Shown here piece by piece: positions 9,553 to 19,407 of a stretch of 54,276 nucleotides of DNA. The DNA is taken from NCBI GenBank assembly GCA_021154885.1, contig JAJKHS010000154.1, positions 1 through 54,276 on the forward strand. Direction: 5' to 3'. The position numbers and the translations under genes are program-made. Under the pieces are notes generated by a model. It searched no databases, had not been told where the DNA came from, and saw only the letters and a list, made by a program, of their open reading frames with translations. The number at the start of each line of letters is the position of its first letter. The first letter of the stretch is position 1. Source of the stretch: Thermoanaerobaculum sp. GTDB lineage: Bacteria; Acidobacteriota; Thermoanaerobaculia; Multivoradales; UBA5704.

Positions 9553-12500
9553 ATGAAACTTCAAGGTCGCAGGCTTTCCAACGGCACCCAGGGCGACGAC
9601 GTCCGCCTCCTGCATCGCGAGCTGCTCCTCCTGGGCTTCCACCTCATCCCCGAGGACGAGACGCATCCTGGAATCTTCGGTCCGCACACCCTGGTGGCGG
9701 TGCGGGAATTCCAGCAACGAGCCGGACTGCCGGTCACCGGCGTCGTCGACGAGGCCACGGCGCACGCCATCAACGAGCAGGTCGCCGGCACCCCGGCCCA
9801 GGCCACGGCGCCTGCCAAGCCCGGCAGCGCGAACTCCAAAGACGGCTCCGATCAGAAGCCCAAAGACGGCCCTGACCAGAAACCCACAGACGGATCTGAC
9901 AAACCCAAGGACGACCAGGACGGCCAGGATCACGGCCATCCCGAGGAACCCTGGCTGCGCGTCTACGGCGCGGTGCGCGATCAGTACGGCGAGCCGCTGA
10001 ACGACGTGATCGTGCAGGCGGTGGACCGCGACCTGCGCCACGAGCAACCGCTGGGCAGCGTGGTGGTGAAGGACGGGCGCTACGAGATCCGCTACCACCG
10101 CTCGCAGTTCGTCAAAGCCGAGAAGGATTCGGCCGACCTGGTGATGAAGGTCCTCGGCTCGGAGGGCGAGGAGCAGTACAGGACGCCCATTCACTACAAC
10201 GTGCCCGACGAGGTGGAGATCAACATCTCTTTGCAGGGCGGGGAGTACCAGGGCCCGTCGGAATGGGAGGTGTTGACCAGCACCTTCACGCCCCTGCTGG
10301 ACGACGTCGCGCCTCAGGACCTGCGCGAGGACGATCAGTACCAGGACATCTCCTTCCTGGCCGGCGAGACCGGCACCTCCCCTCTCCTCATCGGCACCTG
10401 GATCGCCAGCTTCCGTCTCAACGCCAAGACCACGCGCGAGCAGACCCCGCTGGCGCCCGAGGTGTTCTACGGCTTTCTGCGCCAGGGCGAGCCTTCGATC
10501 TTCCACGATTCGCTGCTGGACGACCTGCAACACCCCGACCGCGTGACCCTGATCGGGGACAAGCTCCTGCGCGCCCTGGCCGAGATCCTCCCCGACCGCC
10601 AGCGGGCGCTGCTGGAAAAAGCCATCGCCGACAACCTCATCCCGGCGCGCATCAAGGTCCAGTTGCAGAATGTCCTGGACACGCTGCACCGCATCAAGCT
10701 GCGCTACGCGGCCGACGTCAACCTGGGCGGCGGCAAGGGCACCATCGGCCAACTGCTCGAGATCACCCCCATCGCCAAGCAGCAGCAGGCCGCGTTCCTG
10801 ACCGCCTTCACCGCCCATACCGGCCCGCTCAAGGATTTCTGGCAGAAGCTCGAAGACGACAAGGTGCTCCCCCACGACGCCGTGCAGCAGGTGAAGCTCT
10901 CATTCGAGCTGGGGGCGTTGACGCGCAACCACGTCCCGCTGGTGGGCGCGCTGGTCCAAGGCTTCCAGAGCGGCAACTTGAAGGCCAAGCAGGATCTGGC
11001 GAAATACGACCTCGACGATTGGCAGCGCCTCTTCCAGAGCCCGGGCCCGGATGGCAAGCCCATCGGCGTGCCGGCGAACATCGACGGCGACACTCCGGAA
11101 GCCAGGATGCAGCAGTTCGCCACCATCCTGGACCAGCAGTTCGAGCGCGCCTACCCCACCGCCTCCTTCGCCGCCAAGCTGGGGCGCGCCGAAGTTGCCG
11201 CCACGCCGGGGCGCGCCGGAGTTGCCGCCAAGCCGGCCACCGCCCCCCAGACCTCCCTGAGGTTCGGCGGCGACCTGGTGCTGTTCCTCAACAACAACCC
11301 CGGCTTTCAGCTCGACCGTTTCCGGGTGGATCCCTACGTCGCGCAGAACGCGGACGCCCTGCGGGGCATCAAGAACAAAGCGGCTGTGCTCACCGATCTG
11401 AAATCCGTCCAGCGGGTCTTCAAGCTCAAGCCCACCCAACCGGCCGTGACCGCGTTGCTGTCGCGCGGCATCGACTCGGCCCAACAGATCTATTTCATGG
11501 GGCCGGGGCAGTTCGCCAGGACCATGGCCGACTCGGGTATCAATGCGATCGAAGCCCGGCAGATCTACCGCAAGGCGGAGAGCACCTACGCGCTGGCGCT
11601 GACCCTGTTCAGCGATTACAACCTCGCCATGAACGGGATCAGCCCGTTCGCCGTGCCGTCCCGGGCTCTCGACCCCAAGACCCAGGCCCAGATCGCGACG
11701 CTGCCCAACCTGCAGACGCTCTTCGGCTCGCTGGATTATTGCGAGTGCACGTACTGCCGCTCCGTCTACAGCCCGGCCGCCTATTTCGTGGACGTCCTGC
11801 GCTTCCTCGGCGAGCGCGGCACGCAGGGCAGCGGCATCAACGCCGGCAAGAACGTCCGCCAGGTGCTGCTCGAACGCCGCCCCGACCTGGGCGAGATCGA
11901 GCTGAGCTGCGAGAACACCAACACGCCGCTGCCTTACATCGACCTGGTCAACGAGGTTCTGGAGGACGTGGTGGCGCCGCCCCAGCCGGTGACTTTGAAC
12001 GGCGCCATCGCAGCGGACCTGGTCGCCGGACAGATCAGGCAATCCGTGCAGGCCGAGCTCACGGCCAAGGGGGTCGCCATCGGCGCCGACGCCCAGGTGT
12101 ATGCCCCCGACAGCCGCGGCCAGTGGGCCATCCGCGACGCGCAGCACGCCTACAAGGTCTTCCAGGCCGCCGGTGCGCTGCTCCTGCTGCCGACCCGCCA
12201 GACCCTCCTGTCCGCCGCCGAGCTGCGCGCCAATCCGGAATACACCAATCCGAGCGCCTACGGCAAGCTCAAGCAGGAGATCTTCCCGCTCGACCTGCCG
12301 TTCGACCTCTGGCAACTGCAGGCGCGCGCCTACCTCAACCACCTCGGCGTGCCGCAGCCGCGCCTGTTCGAGCTCTTCCAGCAGAAGGCGGCCGACGGCG
12401 TGACCCTCTCGCCGAGCAGCCTGCAGATCGACTGCGCCTGGCTGGGCCTCACCGAGACCGAGCGCCAGATCGTGACCGGAACGCTTCCAGGCAAGCAAGC

Positions 12501-15500
12501 CTGGGATTTCTGGGGACTGGCCGCTACCGGCAACAACATCCCCAACCCCGACAACCCGGCCGACCCGACCGCGAACGTCACCGGTACCTGGATCACGGTG
12601 CTGAGCAGCGTCGACGTCATGCTGAACCGCAGCGGGCTGGCCTACAAGGAGCTGCTGCAACTGCTCGACATGCTCTATGTCAATCCGGCCGGCAGCATCT
12701 TTATTTTCGACACCGCCGATCCCAACGCGGCGAATTGCGATACGTCGAAGTTCGTCATCCGCAACCTGACCGAGGACGCGCTCAACCGGATGCACCGCTT
12801 CATCCGCCTGTGGCGCAAGCTGGGCTGCGCGATGTGGGAGCTGGACCTGCTGCTGCCCGACACCAATCCAGACGCCATCGTCGACAAGCGCATCACCGAC
12901 GCCGTCCTTCAGGACCTCTCGCGCATGAACCGCCTGCGGCAGTCGACCGGCCTGGACTGGCGCGCCCTCTACAGCCTGTACAACGGCATCGATCACAATC
13001 TCTACGTCGACCGCAGCCAGGAGGGCGCGCCCGCCGTACAGACGCTCTACCAACGCCTGTTCCGCAACAAGCTCGTGGACGCCGTCGCCAGCTTCCCGCC
13101 CAGCCCCGGCGAGATCACCGGCACCATCGCGGACAAAGTGCCGGGCATCCTGGCCGCCTTCCGTATCAAGGAACCCGACCTCGACCTGATCCTGGCCGAT
13201 CTCGGCCTCGCCAAAACCAATAACCTGGATGCGACGGTGTTGAGTCGTATCTACCGCATCGCGGTGCTGGCGCAGGCGCTCAGCCTCACCGTCGATCAGT
13301 TCCTGCGGCTGAAACGGCTGTGGGCGCAGGACCCGTTCGCGAATCCGGACGCCACCCGCAAGCTCGTCGAGCTGGCCCGGCAGGTGGCCGCCTCCGACTT
13401 CTCGGTGCTGGAGCTGGATTACCTGCTGGCCCACCGCTTCACGCCGAGCTCCGGCGTAGCGCTGGAAGACAAGACGATCGTCACCGTCCTGCAAGCCCTG
13501 CGGGAAGGCCTCCAAAAGATCGGCGACGACCTGCGCCTGAAGACGGAGGAGACCAAGGCGGCCTACGTCAAGAGCAAGCTGGGCCTGTTGCCCGCGCTCA
13601 AGAAGGACGCCGACCAGGTCATCGCCCTGTCGCTCGTCGACGGCACCTGGCAGGGCACTGCGGCCAATCGCAACGCGCTGATCGATACCTTTTTCGCCGG
13701 CGTGCTGGACCTGGCCGTGGCCAAGGTCAACCTCGCGGCCATCCCCGGCGGGCTCTCCCCCGCCGACCACCAGGTGGAGGTCGACAAGCGATTCGATTAC
13801 GTCCAGCCCGCCCTGGAAGCCTTCCTCCTGCAGACGCAGAAGGAAGCTTTCATTCGCCAGAAGATCGCCGAGGTGCTGCAACTGGACGTGCCCTCCGCCG
13901 GCGCGCTGCTCACCGGCCTGCACCTGCAGGGCGTCGCCGACACCCTGCTGCAGAGCATCAACGACCCGCGCCTGCTCGCCCGCCTGGCCAATGGCACCTA
14001 CCAGTTCGCGCTGGACGAGACGAATTTCCCCGCCATCTTCCAGAGCCTGCGCCTGCTGCACAAAGACGCCCTGATGACGGCCAAGCTGCAGATCAAAGCC
14101 GTCGAGCTGGCCTGGTGGCTGGACGGCACGCACGCCACGGACATGGGATGGATGCATCCCAGGGACTTCCCCATCGACACCACCACCCACGTGGACGTCC
14201 AGCAGTGGGTGGCGATCCAGCAGTTCTTCACCTGGAAAGGCAACCTGCCCAAGTCCGACCTGACCGCCTTCGAGCTCGCGACCAACATCCTGGACAACAC
14301 GAAAACCTCGGCCGCGAATATCGCCGACCTGGCCCAGGTCACCGCCGGGGACGCCGCCGACCTCAACACTCTCGCCGCCAGGTTCCACTGGGTGGATACG
14401 GCGGCGAGCTTCGACGTCATCAAGCAGGAGCTCAGAAAATCTGCCAACCTGGTCCGCCTGGCCGATTGCGTGGCGGCACTGCGTCGCCTGGGGGTCAACG
14501 CGGCGCGCGCCGTGCAGTGGGCCAAGCCTGAGCCGGACAGCGCCGACGCCGCGAGCCTGAAGCAGACGGTGAAGGCGAAGTACGACCTGCCGCAGTGGCA
14601 ACAGGTGATCCAACCCCTCCAGGACGGCTTCCGCGAGCAGCAGCGCCAGGCTCTGGTCGACTGGCTGGTGACGCACCCCAATCAGGCTCAAGGGCAGAGC
14701 TGGTCGGACACCAACGGCCTGTACAGCTATTTCCTGATCGACGTGGAGATGAGCGCCTGCATGCTCACCTCGCGCCTGAAGCAGGCGGCCGCCTCCGCCC
14801 AGTTGTTCGTGCAGCGCTGCCTGATGAACCTGGAGGTGGACGTCCTCGCCAAGACCGATCTGGATCCCAAGTGGAAGCAGTGGAAGTGGATGAAACGCTT
14901 CCGGGTCTGGGAAGCCAACCGCAAGGTGTTCCTCTACCCGGAGAACTGGATCGAGCCGGAGCTGCGCGACGAGAAGTCCCCCTTCTTCAAGGAGCTTGAA
15001 AACGAGCTGATGCAGAACGACGTCACCAACGAGACGGCGGAAGACGCCTATCTCAACTACCTGGAAAAGCTCGACAAGGTGGCGAATCTGGAAATCCGCG
15101 CGATGTTCAACCAGGTCATCAGCGCGGATGAATCCGTGCTGCACGTCTTCGGCCGCTCGCGCAGCAGCCAGGCGCCGGAGTATTACTACCGTAAACGGAT
15201 CAACCGGGCGCGCTGGACGGCCTGGGAGAAGGTGGAGCAGGACATCAACGCCAATCACTTGGTAGCCGGAGTGCACAACCGCAGGCTGTACCTGCTGTGG
15301 CCGCAATTCCTTGAAAAGGCCTACCCGGCGCCGGCCACCATCCCCACGCCGCAGGCGAATTCCAGCGCCAACCTCGTGCCGCCGAGCAAGTACTGGGAGG
15401 TCCGGCTGTTCTGGAGCGAGCTCAAGAAAGACAAGTGGACGCCCAAGGTGCTGTCCGACTCCTTCGTGCAGCACAACCAGTCGGCCGCCGGTGGTGATCA

Positions 15501-18500
15501 CCTCGAAAACCTGGATTTCCGGACCCGCCTGGCGCCCCAGATCCAGTTGCGGCTGTACAGCTCGGAGGCCCCGGCGACGCGCGCGCCCTTCAGTCTGTGG
15601 CAGTTCGAGAAGCTCGGCAGGCAGGTCACTCCGCAGAGCACCGCCGCCTTCGAGCACATCATCTCGCCCGCCGACAGCCAGTACGCCAACAACCTGATCC
15701 AGCACACCTCCTTCTCACACTACTTTTACTACGGCGTGGTGGAGGAGAGCGGGAAAGTGCACTCGCTCGCACCGCATGCGAATGCGGTGGCCATCCGGCT
15801 GCTGCGGCAGATCCGTCCCGGCCTGACCTACTCCGTGATCGATTCGCAGGCGCAGGCGTTCGCGGGCGACGGCTCCTTCTTCGTCTGGGACCCGAGCCGC
15901 ACCTACTTCGTGGACTACAGTTGGCACACTGACTATTCCTACTTCTCGCGGGCCTGGCACGTCCAGCAGGTCTCCGCCTTCAAATTCTTCATCCATTATC
16001 ACCCGTTCGTCGAGCTGTTCATCAAGGAGCTCAACATCTGGGGCATTCCCGGCCTGTTGAACCGGCGCATCCAGGTGGCCCCCGCCACCGTCCCCAGCAG
16101 CCCCGCGCTGTTCAACTTCGCGGATTATCAGCCGGACACCAGCGTGGTGCCGCCGCTGCCGGTGGAGGACGTCGATTTCTCCTATGCGGGCGCTTATGCG
16201 CCGTACAACTGGGAGCTGTTCTTTCACGTGCCGTTCTTCATCGCCAACAAGCTCGCCGCCAACCAGCGCTTCGAGGAGGCGCTGGCCTGGTTCCATTACG
16301 TCTTCGACCCCACCAGCACCGACACCGCGACTCCCAACCCCGACACCCCTCAGCAGAAGTTCTGGATCACCAGGCCGTTCTACGAGACCACCAAGGCGGA
16401 CTATTACCAGCAGAAGATCGAGAACATCATGCTGGCCATCGCCAAGGGCGATGCCGTCCTGCGCGCGCAGGTGCAGGAGTGGCGCGACAACCCGTTCAAT
16501 CCCCACCTGATCGCCCGCCTGCGCACCGTGGCCTACCAGAAGAACGTGCTGATCAAATACATCCAGACCCTGATCGCCTGGGGCGACCAGCTCTTCGCCC
16601 AGGACACCATCGAGACGATCAACGAGGCGACCCAACTTTACGTCCTGGCCGCCTCCGTGCTGGGGCCGCGCCCCAAGAGCATACCGAAGAAGGTGGCCAA
16701 CCCGATCAAGACCTTCTATCAGTTGCAGCAGGAGGGCCTCGACGCCTTCGGCAACGCGCTCAAAGAGGTGGAGAACCTGCTGCCGGCCGTCCCCTCCGCC
16801 GGCGGCCAGGGCGATAATACCCCGGAGCTGCCGCACCTGGAGGTCCTCTACTTCTGCATTCCCAACAACGAAAAGCTGCTGACGCTGTGGGACACCGTGG
16901 CCGACCGGCTGTTCAAGATCCGTCACTGCATGAACATCGAGGGCGTGGTGCGCCAGTTGGCGCTGTTCGAGCCGCCCATCGACCCCGCCCTGCTGGTCAA
17001 GGCCGCCGCCGCCGGTTTGGACATCGGCGCCGTGTTGAGCGATGCCAACGCGCCGATGCCCCTGTACCGCTTCCCGTTCATGATGCAGCGGGCTTTGGAA
17101 ATCTGCACCGAGGTCAAGGCGCTGGGCAGCGCCATGCTGGCGGCCCTGGAGAAGAAGGATGCCGAGGCCTTCGCTCTGCTGCGTTCCGGCCACGAGGTGG
17201 TGATGCTGGAGCAGGTCCGGCTGGTCAAGAGCCAACAGATCGACGAGACTTTGAGGAGCCTGGAGGGTTTGCAGGAGTCGAGAAAGGTCGTCGAGGAGCG
17301 GCAGGCGTACTATGCGAAGCTGATCCAGGATGGGCTGAACGGCTGGGAGATCGCCAGCCTGGGATTGACCGGGGGAGCGATCGTCGCGGAAATAGTGGCG
17401 ACCGTCCTCAACGCCGTGGGCTCCGGCACCAGCATGATTCCGGAGGTCACGGCGGGAGCGAGCGGTTTCGGGGGCTCCCCCCACGTTACGGTTACCCTGG
17501 GAGGCAGGAGCGTCACCAGCGCGGTCAGCAAGGCGGCCGACGTGTCTCGCGGCATTGCCAGTATTTTGCAGATCAGTGCGGGCATGACGGCGACCCTCGG
17601 CAGCCACAATCGCCGGGCCACGGAATGGGATTTCCAGAAACGGCTGGCGGAAAAAGAGCTGCCCCAGGTGGACAAACAGATCGCCGGTGCCGACATCCGC
17701 CATCAGATCGCCCTTCAGGACCTGACGAATCAGGACAAGCAGATCGAGAACGCGCAGAAGGAAGATGACTTCATGCGCAGCAAGTTCACCAACCAGGAGC
17801 TCCACGACTGGATGATCAACCAGCTCTCGACCGTCTACTTCCAGAGCTACCAACTGGCCTACGACATGGCCAAGCGCGTCGAGCGCTGCTTCCGCTACGA
17901 GCTGGGCCTGAGCGACTCCAGCTACGTTCAGTTCGGCTACTGGGACAGCCTGAAAAAAGGCCTGCTCTCCGGCGAGAAGCTCTTCTACGACCTGAAGCGG
18001 CTGGAGGCGGCCTATTACGAGCAGAACCGGCGGGAATACGAGCTGACCAAGCACGTTTCGCTGGCCCAGTTGGACCCCATCGCCCTGCTCAAGCTGCGGC
18101 AGAACGGCGAGTGCTTCGTGGATATACCGGAAGCGGTCTTCGACATGGACTACCCCGGCCACTACTTCCGGCGCATCAAGTCCGTCGGCCTCTCCATTCC
18201 GTGCACCACCGGACCCTACACCACCGCCGCCTGCACCCTGACCCTGACGAGCAATCACCTGCGCAAGGACTCGACCCTGCTGGCCAACAAGTACGCGCGC
18301 GACCTCACCATCGACGACCCGCGCTTCCGTGACGAGATCGCCGCCATCCAGTCCATCGCGACCAGCAACGCCCAGAACGATCACGGCATGTTCGAGCTCA
18401 ACTTCCGCGACGAGCGCTACCTGCCCTTCGAGGGCGCCGGCGCCATCAGCTCCTGGCACGTCAAGCTGAACAAGGACTTCCCGCAGTTCGATTTCTCGAC

Positions 18501-19053
18501 GATCTCGGACGTCGTCATCCACCTGAGCTACACGGCCCGCGAGGGCGGCGAGCTGTTGCGGTCCAAGGCGGTCGATCACTTCAACCAGAGCCTGAACGAC
18601 CTGGCCCTGGCGGAGGCCCGGCATGGGCTGTATCGCGTGTTCGACCTGAAGAGCGAGTACTCCGCCAAGTGGTACAAGTTCCTGCATCCGGCCAATCCCG
18701 CCGACGATCAGGCCCTGCTGCTGGACGATCTGCCGGACCGGCTGCCCTACTTCACCCGCCCGTTCGCGACCAAAAAGGCCCGCCAGATCGAGGTGGTGGC
18801 GCTGATGAAGGACGGCTCCAACTACAAGGTGATGCTGAGCCCGTTGGGCAACTCGGCGGCCGACCTGCTGTCCCTGGTCCCGGATCCCACCTACCTGGGG
18901 CTGCACCGGGCCCTGAAAGACCTCACCGGCAGCGAGATCAGCTTTGGCGCCTGGACGCTCAAGCTCAAGCTCGACGGCGCTGCGGACTTCAAGTCCCTGC
19001 CGGCGGACGCGATCCACGAGCTGTTCCTGATCGTCAACTATACGATCGCCTGA
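9553..19053 (+). CDS. Tc toxin TcA subunit (pore-forming, receptor-binding) with N-terminal peptidoglycan-binding-like domain
   Basis: This giant 3166-residue protein would form the pentameric TcA injection channel. ATG 9553 is preceded by GAAGGAG. Residues about 5-75 resemble a peptidoglycan-binding domain (GTQGDDVRLLHREL, FGPHTLVAVREFQ). A low-complexity Asp/Lys/Gly linker with repeated KPKDG/KPTDG follows (about 97-135), then a transthyretin-like beta domain (VYGAVRDQYGEPLNDV). The centre carries Tc alpha-helical shell regions and a neuraminidase-like region (YLEKLDKVANLEI, near residue 1840). A Gly/Ala/Val-rich segment (about 2598-2676) matches the transmembrane hairpin of TcA, and the final 300-400 residues match the TcB-binding domain (ELHDWM, DYPGHYFRR). 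Its usual partner, TcB-TcC, is just upstream. The N-terminal additions are not part of classical Photorhabdus TcA. Confidence 0.92.
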   Translation: MKLQGRRLSNGTQGDDVRLLHRELLLLGFHLIPEDETHPGIFGPHTLVAVREFQQRAGLPVTGVVDEATAHAINEQVAGTPAQATAPAKPGSANSKDGSDQKPKDGPDQKPTDGSDKPKDDQDGQDHGHPEEPWLRVYGAVRDQYGEPLNDVIVQAVDRDLRHEQPLGSVVVKDGRYEIRYHRSQFVKAEKDSADLVMKVLGSEGEEQYRTPIHYNVPDEVEINISLQGGEYQGPSEWEVLTSTFTPLLDDVAPQDLREDDQYQDISFLAGETGTSPLLIGTWIASFRLNAKTTREQTPLAPEVFYGFLRQGEPSIFHDSLLDDLQHPDRVTLIGDKLLRALAEILPDRQRALLEKAIADNLIPARIKVQLQNVLDTLHRIKLRYAADVNLGGGKGTIGQLLEITPIAKQQQAAFLTAFTAHTGPLKDFWQKLEDDKVLPHDAVQQVKLSFELGALTRNHVPLVGALVQGFQSGNLKAKQDLAKYDLDDWQRLFQSPGPDGKPIGVPANIDGDTPEARMQQFATILDQQFERAYPTASFAAKLGRAEVAATPGRAGVAAKPATAPQTSLRFGGDLVLFLNNNPGFQLDRFRVDPYVAQNADALRGIKNKAAVLTDLKSVQRVFKLKPTQPAVTALLSRGIDSAQQIYFMGPGQFARTMADSGINAIEARQIYRKAESTYALALTLFSDYNLAMNGISPFAVPSRALDPKTQAQIATLPNLQTLFGSLDYCECTYCRSVYSPAAYFVDVLRFLGERGTQGSGINAGKNVRQVLLERRPDLGEIELSCENTNTPLPYIDLVNEVLEDVVAPPQPVTLNGAIAADLVAGQIRQSVQAELTAKGVAIGADAQVYAPDSRGQWAIRDAQHAYKVFQAAGALLLLPTRQTLLSAAELRANPEYTNPSAYGKLKQEIFPLDLPFDLWQLQARAYLNHLGVPQPRLFELFQQKAADGVTLSPSSLQIDCAWLGLTETERQIVTGTLPGKQAWDFWGLAATGNNIPNPDNPADPTANVTGTWITVLSSVDVMLNRSGLAYKELLQLLDMLYVNPAGSIFIFDTADPNAANCDTSKFVIRNLTEDALNRMHRFIRLWRKLGCAMWELDLLLPDTNPDAIVDKRITDAVLQDLSRMNRLRQSTGLDWRALYSLYNGIDHNLYVDRSQEGAPAVQTLYQRLFRNKLVDAVASFPPSPGEITGTIADKVPGILAAFRIKEPDLDLILADLGLAKTNNLDATVLSRIYRIAVLAQALSLTVDQFLRLKRLWAQDPFANPDATRKLVELARQVAASDFSVLELDYLLAHRFTPSSGVALEDKTIVTVLQALREGLQKIGDDLRLKTEETKAAYVKSKLGLLPALKKDADQVIALSLVDGTWQGTAANRNALIDTFFAGVLDLAVAKVNLAAIPGGLSPADHQVEVDKRFDYVQPALEAFLLQTQKEAFIRQKIAEVLQLDVPSAGALLTGLHLQGVADTLLQSINDPRLLARLANGTYQFALDETNFPAIFQSLRLLHKDALMTAKLQIKAVELAWWLDGTHATDMGWMHPRDFPIDTTTHVDVQQWVAIQQFFTWKGNLPKSDLTAFELATNILDNTKTSAANIADLAQVTAGDAADLNTLAARFHWVDTAASFDVIKQELRKSANLVRLADCVAALRRLGVNAARAVQWAKPEPDSADAASLKQTVKAKYDLPQWQQVIQPLQDGFREQQRQALVDWLVTHPNQAQGQSWSDTNGLYSYFLIDVEMSACMLTSRLKQAAASAQLFVQRCLMNLEVDVLAKTDLDPKWKQWKWMKRFRVWEANRKVFLYPENWIEPELRDEKSPFFKELENELMQNDVTNETAEDAYLNYLEKLDKVANLEIRAMFNQVISADESVLHVFGRSRSSQAPEYYYRKRINRARWTAWEKVEQDINANHLVAGVHNRRLYLLWPQFLEKAYPAPATIPTPQANSSANLVPPSKYWEVRLFWSELKKDKWTPKVLSDSFVQHNQSAAGGDHLENLDFRTRLAPQIQLRLYSSEAPATRAPFSLWQFEKLGRQVTPQSTAAFEHIISPADSQYANNLIQHTSFSHYFYYGVVEESGKVHSLAPHANAVAIRLLRQIRPGLTYSVIDSQAQAFAGDGSFFVWDPSRTYFVDYSWHTDYSYFSRAWHVQQVSAFKFFIHYHPFVELFIKELNIWGIPGLLNRRIQVAPATVPSSPALFNFADYQPDTSVVPPLPVEDVDFSYAGAYAPYNWELFFHVPFFIANKLAANQRFEEALAWFHYVFDPTSTDTATPNPDTPQQKFWITRPFYETTKADYYQQKIENIMLAIAKGDAVLRAQVQEWRDNPFNPHLIARLRTVAYQKNVLIKYIQTLIAWGDQLFAQDTIETINEATQLYVLAASVLGPRPKSIPKKVANPIKTFYQLQQEGLDAFGNALKEVENLLPAVPSAGGQGDNTPELPHLEVLYFCIPNNEKLLTLWDTVADRLFKIRHCMNIEGVVRQLALFEPPIDPALLVKAAAAGLDIGAVLSDANAPMPLYRFPFMMQRALEICTEVKALGSAMLAALEKKDAEAFALLRSGHEVVMLEQVRLVKSQQIDETLRSLEGLQESRKVVEERQAYYAKLIQDGLNGWEIASLGLTGGAIVAEIVATVLNAVGSGTSMIPEVTAGASGFGGSPHVTVTLGGRSVTSAVSKAADVSRGIASILQISAGMTATLGSHNRRATEWDFQKRLAEKELPQVDKQIAGADIRHQIALQDLTNQDKQIENAQKEDDFMRSKFTNQELHDWMINQLSTVYFQSYQLAYDMAKRVERCFRYELGLSDSSYVQFGYWDSLKKGLLSGEKLFYDLKRLEAAYYEQNRREYELTKHVSLAQLDPIALLKLRQNGECFVDIPEAVFDMDYPGHYFRRIKSVGLSIPCTTGPYTTAACTLTLTSNHLRKDSTLLANKYARDLTIDDPRFRDEIAAIQSIATSNAQNDHGMFELNFRDERYLPFEGAGAISSWHVKLNKDFPQFDFSTISDVVIHLSYTAREGGELLRSKAVDHFNQSLNDLALAEARHGLYRVFDLKSEYSAKWYKFLHPANPADDQALLLDDLPDRLPYFTRPFATKKARQIEVVALMKDGSNYKVMLSPLGNSAADLLSLVPDPTYLGLHRALKDLTGSEISFGAWTLKLKLDGAADFKSLPADAIHELFLIVNYTIA

Positions 19054-19054
19054 T

Positions 19055-19369
19055 ATGCTGACGCCCGCGGAAATCGACATTCTGGTCCGCCGGATCGCGG
19101 CGCGTATTCGGCCGCAGAAGATGATCGTCTTCGGGTCCTACGCCAAGGGCACGGCCACGATCAAGAGCGACCTGGACCTCCTGGTGATCAAGGAGACGGA
19201 CCTGCCGATGGCAAGCCGGGCCGATGATCTCAAACCCCTGCTGGCCCGCGTTCTGATCCCGGTCGACGTCCATGTCTACACGCCCGAAGAGGTGGCGGAG
19301 TTTGGCAAGGAACCGTTGTCCTTCATCCAGAGCATCCTCCGAACGGGTCGAGTCGTCTTTGAGGTTTAG
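19055..19369 (+). CDS. Minimal nucleotidyltransferase (MNT, polymerase-beta fold)
   Basis: This 104-residue protein has the nucleotidyltransferase signature GSYAKG with G27-S28, catalytic D39 and D41 in SDLDLLV, and a third acidic residue D71 in PVDVHVY. All catalytic positions are therefore present. Such MNT proteins usually pair with a HEPN RNase, which they inactivate by adding AMP residues. No HEPN gene lies next to it: the gene downstream is a transporter. The ATG is separated from the TcA stop by one base (TGATATG), so translation is probably coupled to TcA. That suggests either part of the toxin operon, perhaps a modifier, or a chance junction after loss of a HEPN partner. Confidence 0.85.
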   Translation: MLTPAEIDILVRRIAARIRPQKMIVFGSYAKGTATIKSDLDLLVIKETDLPMASRADDLKPLLARVLIPVDVHVYTPEEVAEFGKEPLSFIQSILRTGRVVFEV

Positions 19370-19407
19370 GGTCCCATGGCACCGAGGTTGCACATTTTCC
19401 AACAGCT

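Noticed and set aside
10900..15705. Long open frame of 1601 codons on the minus strand across the TcA gene
   Set aside because: It is antisense to a protein with clear TcA homology. The frame stays open because of GC-rich third positions, and it has no recognisable motif.
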